19,795 bases of DNA from JAAEEP01 sp035529155 (GTDB taxonomy: Archaea; Thermoplasmatota; Thermoplasmata; Methanomassiliicoccales; JAAEEP01): contig DATKXF010000102.1 of the NCBI GenBank assembly GCA_035529155.1, positions 1 through 19,795 of the forward strand. Reading direction: 5' to 3'. This document shows positions 15,015-19,795 of the stretch, piece by piece. The position numbers and the translations under genes were made by a program. Below the pieces are notes generated by a model, which was not told where the DNA came from, did not search any database, and saw nothing but the letters and a program-made list of their open reading frames with translations. Numbering within the stretch: position 1 is the first letter of the stretch; each line of letters opens with the position of its first letter.

Positions 15015-16664
15015 TTGGGTGGCACGCCAATAATCATACTAAGGGAGGGTACCGAGAGAACTAAGGGAAAAGGTGCCCAGGAGGGGAACATCAACGCTGC
15101 GATGCAGATCGCGAACATGGTCAAGAGTTCATTGGGTCCTCGCGGAATGGACAAGATGCTCGTGGATTCTGTGGGTGACGTGGTGATCACCAACGACGGC
15201 GTCACCATACTGAAGAAGATGGAAGTGAATCACCCAGCAGCCAAGATGCTGATCGAGGTGGCCAAGGTCCAGGACGAGGAGTGCGGCGACGGGACCACCA
15301 CCGCTGTGGTACTGGCTGGTGAGCTGCTCAAGAGGTCATTGGACATGGTCGAGGCCAACGTCCATCCCACCATCATCACATCGGGATACAGGATGGCCGC
15401 CCAGCGTGCCCTAGAGAAACTCGAGAAACTGGGAATAGATATCACCCCTGATGACGAGGAGATGCTCAGGGAGATCGCGCACACCTCCATGATCAGCAAG
15501 ATCGTTTCCTCATCGCGGACTCACCTAGCGAATCTGGCCCTGAAGGCCGTGAAGGCGATCGCCGAGGAGTCGAACGGCGGTTACAAGATCGACCTCGACG
15601 ACATTCAGGTGGTAAAGAAATCCGGAAGCTCGATGGAGGATTCAGAGCTGATCATGGGCGTGATCATCGATCGCGGTCCGGTCCACCCATCCATGCCCAA
15701 GAAGGTTGAGAAGGCCAAGATAGCGCTGATCTCCTGCGCTTTGGAGATCAAGAAGACCGAGGTCGACGCCAAGATCACCATCCGCGATCCAACTCAGCTC
15801 TCGGCGTTCTTGATGGAAGAGGAGCGAATGCTTCGGGAGATGGTGGAGAAGGTGAAGAAGTCCGGGGCGAACGTGATCATATGCCAGAAGGGCATCGATG
15901 AGCTTGCCCAGCATTTCCTTACGAAGGCTGGCATATACGCCATCCGGAGGATCAAGAAGTCCGACATGAAGAAGTTGGCCAAAGCAGCGGGAGCCCGGAT
16001 AGTCAACTCTCTTGACGAGCTTGGAAAGTCCGATCTGGGCTACGCCGGCCTTGTGGAGTTAAGGAAGATAGCGGACGACGAGATGACCTTCATAACCGAC
16101 TGCAAGAACCCCTTGGCCGTTTCCATTCTGCTCCGGGGAGGAACGACCCATGTACTCGACGAGATAGAACGCTCCCTCGAGGACGCATTGAACGTCATAG
16201 CGGTCGCGATAGAGGATGGTAAGATGGTCTCCGGCGGAGGCTCAACATTCATGGAGCTGTCCATGGACCTTCGCCACTACGCCTCTTCCGTGGGCGGCAG
16301 GGAGCAGATCGCCATCGACGCCTTCGCTTCCGCTCTGGAGATAGTGCCCACCGTTCTCGCCCAGAACGCTGGCCTGGACCGCATCGACATCCTCATTGAC
16401 ATGCGAAAGGCGCACATGGACGGGAAGAAGTACCACGGCGTGAACGTGTTCAAGGGCAAGGTCGTTGACATGCTCAAGGACAAGGTCGTGGAGCCTCTCA
16501 GGGTGCCGAAGCAGGCCATTAACTCGGCTACTGATGCGGCGGTCATGATACTCAGGATCGATGATGTCATCGCTTCAAGGGGAGCTCCGCCCTCAAGCCA
16601 GCCAGCGCCGGGCAAGTACGATATCAAGGGAGAGGGCTCGGAGTTCGACAAAGAGTGGGCATGA
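15015..16664 (+). CDS. Thermosome subunit (group II chaperonin)
   Basis: The 549-residue chaperonin has all core motifs: MVKSSLGPRGMDKMLVD (about 35-51), TNDGVTIL (59-66), GDGTTTAVVLAGELL (91-105), and the ATPase Asp region ITDCKNPLAVSILLRGG, with SGGGSTFMEL near residue 400. Subunits form a double-ring folding chamber that uses a built-in lid and ATP. The start is TTG 15015, with AGGAGAG 8-9 bases upstream; no earlier start is better. The C-terminus ends GSEFDKEWA and lacks the Gly-Gly-Met-rich tail common in thermosomes. No second subunit or prefoldin gene is in the window. No heat-shock operator was recognised upstream. Confidence 0.96.
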   Translation: MGGTPIIILREGTERTKGKGAQEGNINAAMQIANMVKSSLGPRGMDKMLVDSVGDVVITNDGVTILKKMEVNHPAAKMLIEVAKVQDEECGDGTTTAVVLAGELLKRSLDMVEANVHPTIITSGYRMAAQRALEKLEKLGIDITPDDEEMLREIAHTSMISKIVSSSRTHLANLALKAVKAIAEESNGGYKIDLDDIQVVKKSGSSMEDSELIMGVIIDRGPVHPSMPKKVEKAKIALISCALEIKKTEVDAKITIRDPTQLSAFLMEEERMLREMVEKVKKSGANVIICQKGIDELAQHFLTKAGIYAIRRIKKSDMKKLAKAAGARIVNSLDELGKSDLGYAGLVELRKIADDEMTFITDCKNPLAVSILLRGGTTHVLDEIERSLEDALNVIAVAIEDGKMVSGGGSTFMELSMDLRHYASSVGGREQIAIDAFASALEIVPTVLAQNAGLDRIDILIDMRKAHMDGKKYHGVNVFKGKVVDMLKDKVVEPLRVPKQAINSATDAAVMILRIDDVIASRGAPPSSQPAPGKYDIKGEGSEFDKEWA

Positions 16665-16725
16665 GCCCCCTCTAAACACCTTACCTTCAATTTTCTAATA
16701 TTATTTATTTGAGGGAGCGAAAGCG

Positions 16726-16734
16726 ATATGTATA
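16726..16734 (+). promoter_or_regulatory. Candidate TATA box for the GYD-domain gene
   Basis: ATATGTATA is centred about 32 bases before ATG 16762, consistent with a leaderless or nearly leaderless mRNA. A more upstream AT-rich stretch (16695-16709) is an alternative. Confidence 0.4.
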
Positions 16735-16761
16735 CTGGACTCCCCATTGATATGTGATAAC

Positions 16762-17049
16762 ATGGGTACATTCATAGTACTGTCCAGGTTAACCGACGAG
16801 GGGAGGAAGACTCTCAAACACAAGCCGGAGAGATTGAAAGAGGTCAACGAGGAGATCGCTGGCATGGGGGCCAAGGTTGTGGAGCAGTACGCCCTGCTTG
16901 GGGAGTACGACTTCCTGAACATCCTGGAGGCTCCTGATTCAAAGGTGATCGTCAAGATCATGGTGGAATTAGGGTCCAGGGGGACCCTGGAGACCTCGAC
17001 CTACACCGCTATGCCCATCGACGAGTTCCTAGCGGCATTGAGAAAGTGA
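16762..17049 (+). CDS. GYD-domain protein
   Basis: The 95-residue protein starts MGTFIVLSRLTDEGRKTLKH, matching the GYD family start (strand, then 'LTxxGxxxlK'). It continues EQYALLGEYDFLNILEAPDS, the GxYD motif that names the family, and RGTLETSTYTAMPIDEFLAA, the C-terminal half of the ferredoxin-like fold. The biochemical role of this small cytosolic family is not established. ATG 16762 is chosen; TTG 16747 would add five non-conserved residues. It follows the thermosome by 97 bases with its own TATA-like element and converges on the glycosyltransferase. Confidence 0.8.
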   Translation: MGTFIVLSRLTDEGRKTLKHKPERLKEVNEEIAGMGAKVVEQYALLGEYDFLNILEAPDSKVIVKIMVELGSRGTLETSTYTAMPIDEFLAALRK

Positions 17050-17094
17050 TTCAATCAATTGAAGACAATTGAATACAATGGGATAGTGATAGCT

Positions 17095-18228
17095 CTAATT
17101 ATCTGAGACTAATCTATTAAAAAGCTCTTCCATTTTCAATGCATTCTTTTCCCAATTCTCTTTCTCTCTCACAATGCTTAGATTCTCATTGAAGAATCGC
17201 TCCCTCATATCCGGATTCGATATACTCATTAGGACTGCATCTGATATTTCTGATGGTTTTTCGGGGGAAACAAAAATGGCATTTTTTCCGTCCTCAAGGT
17301 ATTGAGAGTAATTCGGAAGCCGGCTTACTATAGGGATTGAACCACAAGCCATACCCTCTAATATGGTGAGACCGAACTGATCTGACTTTGGTATGGATAT
17401 GAAAGCATCAGACGCATTATTGAGAATTGCCATTTCATACGGGCTTACTTCCCGACATATTAATCTTACGTTATCCTGGACATCAATCTTTTTTATCAAT
17501 GATTCTATCTGAAGCATATACTCAGATTCCCCGAAACCCTGGAGGAATATGAAAACAACATCATCTCTAGATTCTAGGACAAGTGGAATGGATTTGATAA
17601 TGCTCTCAATATTGTATAAGCTATGGGTAGTCCTGCTGCTCAGAATAATGTGTGAATCAGGGTCAATACCCAGCTCTGAGTGAAACTCTTTAACCTTACC
17701 CTCGTAGCCCTTGTGGAAAACCGATAGGTCGGCCCCCCAAGGTATCTTTTCGACCTTTTTCCTATCGACTCCTAGATTATCAGTGAGATATTTCTGTAGA
17801 CTATCGACCGCAACAGTAATTTTATCGACTTTGGAAAAGGATCTTAATACAGATAATCGAATGAGGAATGAACGATCGATGTCTTGAAGGACATCGCTTC
17901 CCCACACCGTTGTAACGCATGGATGAAATCCGACGGCTGAGGCAAGGACACCATATATGGAAACGTAATGGGCGTTGACTATATCTGGGTTAATTATTTT
18001 TATGATTTTTCTCACCTGAGAAGATAAATGCACATAGTTCAAGAACTCAGAAATGATTCCTGGCCTCTCTGTGAATTTCTTAATAACGTGAAGCTTAACC
18101 CCTTCAATAGACTCTCCATGGAATCCCCCCTTTGATACGATATGAACTTCGTGCCCCCTTTTCTGGAAGAATGTCGCCCACCTTCTTGTGTGAATGCTCC
18201 AAGCATTGGAAAGTAAACAGATCCTCAA
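17095..18228 (-). CDS. Glycosyltransferase, GT-B fold (GT4-like)
   Basis: A 377-residue protein with an N-terminal domain (RICLLSNAWSIHTRRWATFF, VNAHYVSIYGVLAS, TVWGSDVL) and a C-terminal donor-binding domain (DAFISIPKSDQFGLTILEGM, then ACGSIPIVSRLPNY), as in GT4 enzymes. The E of the LEGM motif and the EX7E-like region are present. It transfers a sugar from a nucleotide donor, probably for cell-surface polysaccharide or protein glycosylation. The start is TTG 18228, behind an almost full-length ribosome-binding site (AGGTGATC, four bases upstream). Codon use is clearly more AT-rich than in the genes before 17 kb, suggesting transfer or a different selective history. It is transcribed away from the wecC-type gene. 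Confidence 0.88.
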   Translation of the reverse strand: MRICLLSNAWSIHTRRWATFFQKRGHEVHIVSKGGFHGESIEGVKLHVIKKFTERPGIISEFLNYVHLSSQVRKIIKIINPDIVNAHYVSIYGVLASAVGFHPCVTTVWGSDVLQDIDRSFLIRLSVLRSFSKVDKITVAVDSLQKYLTDNLGVDRKKVEKIPWGADLSVFHKGYEGKVKEFHSELGIDPDSHIILSSRTTHSLYNIESIIKSIPLVLESRDDVVFIFLQGFGESEYMLQIESLIKKIDVQDNVRLICREVSPYEMAILNNASDAFISIPKSDQFGLTILEGMACGSIPIVSRLPNYSQYLEDGKNAIFVSPEKPSEISDAVLMSISNPDMRERFFNENLSIVREKENWEKNALKMEELFNRLVSDN

Positions 18229-18983
18229 ATAAGATCACCTACGGATTCTCTAAGGATTAGGGCGTTTCAACCTATTTGATTATCGGATACAACACCTAAG
18301 TGAGAACTTCGATCTCATCCCTTCTCAAGCAGCCTTTGGTCTCAGAAGGGACCCGCGAAAACGAAAGACGGTTAGAAGAATGTTGGAGATAGCAAAGTCC
18401 GAGAGAAAGCACGGATAGGATATTCTCTATTTTCTTATGACTCATTGTTATTCTAGGATATTCAAACATCTCAAGGATGTACTATTATGATATCCTTGAC
18501 TCAATTTCAATCATGTGAAATTCATACTCATTTGAATTGAGGCATAGGGCTACCTATGACAGTCCTTGAAGAAATGAAAATCAGCAAGACGATGATTGCT
18601 ATTCTAATTATTGGAATACCTGAATAAATCATTTACAGATATTAAGGGCTTTGACTGCAACCCGACCTTCCCACCTCGTATCATAGCATGATCTGATTTT
18701 CATCGAATCGAAGAATTTTTCACTTCAGTCGCGAGCCCCGCATTCGACCCGAAAATGGGGTCGATTCACTAGATGATCATCGCATTCTCGCTCAGAATCA
18801 GCCGATTGATCTCGTCGAAGTTGGAGAAACTCTGAGCTAAACTGGAACCCTTCAAACCTATCATTTTCTTGGGCGACGGAGTTTTTGAGATTCTCTGTAT
18901 GCGAAAAGCAGCATCCGTGTTTGAATTTCCAGTGAAGAGAATAATATATCAATTAGATGGATTCCTATGGGCGGTGATTAGCG
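18229..18983. other. AT-rich interval without a convincing gene
   Basis: No intact gene is seen in these 755 bases. Two start-less open stretches may be decayed gene ends. One, on plus (about 18255-18419), ends with LRRDPRKRKTVRRMLEIAKS then ERKHG and a TAG. The other, on minus (about 18937 down to 18769), ends QSFSNFDEINRLILSENAMI. A 23-codon plus frame from ATG 18556 has a hydrophobic run and no good ribosome-binding site. No tRNA, CRISPR or transposon end was recognised. Confidence 0.5.
18941..18949 (+). promoter_or_regulatory. TATA box of the UDP-ManNAc dehydrogenase gene
   Basis: ATAATATAT lies ~40 bases before GTG 18984. The implied start near 18972 would place GGTGAT (18973-18978) at the very beginning of the mRNA. 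Confidence 0.5.
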
Positions 18984-19795
18984 GTGAAGGTATGCGTACT
19001 GGGATTGGGATACATAGGTCTCCCCACTGCACTCCTCATAGCCCAGGAAAATGAAGTAGTGGGGGTTGATATCAACGAGGAGGTGATTTCCTCACTGAAG
19101 ATGGGAGTTCTTCCCTTCAATGAGCCTGGGTTGAAGGAGCTTTACGAGGCTGTCAAGGACAAATTCAATCCATCGACCGAGGTGGTCAAGAGCGATGCAT
19201 ACCTGGTCTGTGTGCCCACACCTATAGATGAGAAGCTGAGGGTTGCCGATCTCAGCTACGTCATATCAGCTTTGAAATCCATCTGCCCAGTTCTTGAGAA
19301 GGGAGACCTGGTGATTGTCGAATCCACCATTCCTCCCGGTACCAGCGAGAGATTGGCAATTCCAATTCTGGAGAGAACAGGCGTTAGGGCAGGGGACTTC
19401 CACTACGCTTACTGCCCGGAAAGGGCGATACCGGGCAAAACCCTAGAGGAAATGATTCACAACGATAGGGTAATCGGCGCTTTGAACGAACACTCTGGTA
19501 GGATTGCATCCAACTTATATGGCTCATTTGTGAAGGGGGACTTGTTTATCACCCATCATAGAACCGCTGAGTTCGTCAAGCTGATGGAGAACACTTATCG
19601 CGATGTGAATATAGCGCTGGCAAATGAATTCGCCGAGATAGCCGAGGCCAGTGGAGTGAACGTATGGGAAGCTATTGAGCTGGCCAATCGTCATCCCCGT
19701 GTGGATATTCTGCGACCAGGTCCGGGGGTGGGGGGTCACTGCATCGCTGTTGACCCCTGGTTCCTTACAGAGCATTACGCCATATCAAGGATGAT
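18984..19795 (+). CDS. wecC: UDP-N-acetyl-D-mannosaminuronate-forming dehydrogenase (WecC type), N-terminal part, cut by window edge
   Basis: The 270 visible codons start VKVCVLGLGYIGLPTALLIA, a dinucleotide-binding fold of the UDP-sugar dehydrogenase family. They contain LVCVPTPID, VIVESTIPPGTSERL, YAYCPERAIPGK, AEFVKLMENTYRDVNIALAN (catalytic-region Lys and Asn) and GPGVGGHCIAVDPWFLTEH, with the catalytic Cys in GGHC. 'GHCIAVDPWF' favours the WecC branch, which oxidises UDP-ManNAc with NAD, over UDP-glucose dehydrogenase. An in-frame TGA three codons upstream makes GTG 18984 the only possible start, and GGTGAT (18973-18978) is its ribosome-binding site. With the neighbouring glycosyltransferase it points to a surface glycan locus extending beyond the window. 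Confidence 0.9.
   Translation, partial: MKVCVLGLGYIGLPTALLIAQENEVVGVDINEEVISSLKMGVLPFNEPGLKELYEAVKDKFNPSTEVVKSDAYLVCVPTPIDEKLRVADLSYVISALKSICPVLEKGDLVIVESTIPPGTSERLAIPILERTGVRAGDFHYAYCPERAIPGKTLEEMIHNDRVIGALNEHSGRIASNLYGSFVKGDLFITHHRTAEFVKLMENTYRDVNIALANEFAEIAEASGVNVWEAIELANRHPRVDILRPGPGVGGHCIAVDPWFLTEHYAISRM

Noticed and set aside
17049..17074. ATTCAAT...ATTGAAT inverted repeat as a terminator between the converging GYD and glycosyltransferase genes
   Set aside because: The stem is only seven A/T-rich pairs with a 12-base loop and no T-run follows.
18725..18952. 75-residue minus-strand frame as a gene
   Set aside because: No ribosome-binding site, no recognisable motif, and an alternative frame on the same strand looks more protein-like.

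Overview
The window looks like a chromosome segment of a methanogen-type archaeon, most likely a member of Thermoplasmatota close to Methanomassiliicoccales. The reasons are a group II chaperonin (thermosome), a minimal SufC-SufB iron-sulfur assembly pair, a coenzyme F430 synthase (CfbE), an HdrA-like flavoprotein, archaeal TATA boxes with short or absent leaders, and TTG/GTG starts. The lineage is inferred from gene content only; no rRNA or other decisive marker is present.

Positions 1-2929 form a tetrapyrrole region. On the minus strand, sirC (precorrin-2 dehydrogenase type), a hemL-derived frame and the start of hemC follow one another with ATGA overlaps. On the plus strand is cfbE, for the last step of F430 synthesis. 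The hemL frame is not a normal gene: its first 11-14 codons read like the start of glutamyl-tRNA reductase (HemA) and then switch to the C-terminal ~168 residues of HemL. The simplest reading is an in-frame deletion that removed most of hemA, any gene between, and the first ~60% of hemL, or an assembly collapse that looks the same.

Positions 2963-4231 hold two divergent class I methyltransferases. Positions 4258-6447 encode a large secreted or membrane-anchored protein with seven propeller repeats, three fibronectin III domains and a C-terminal membrane anchor. Positions 6738-8821 hold two membrane proteins, the first a zinc-ribbon/PspC fusion. They are followed by a decayed GNAT acetyltransferase and an AT-rich stretch with a promoter-equipped 42-codon frame.

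Positions 9740-12861 pair an HdrA-like FAD/iron-sulfur core protein with divergent sufC-sufB, each with its own TATA box. Then come another methyltransferase, a small integral membrane protein of the COG2426 family, an unrecognised 258-residue protein, the thermosome subunit and a GYD-domain protein.

From about 17.1 kb the composition becomes AT-rich. A family-4-type glycosyltransferase, about 750 bp without a convincing gene, and the start of a UDP-ManNAc dehydrogenase (wecC type) mark the edge of a surface-polysaccharide locus that continues past the window. The most noteworthy items are the hemA'-'hemL chimera, the cluster-poor HdrA core facing sufCB, and the propeller/FnIII surface protein.
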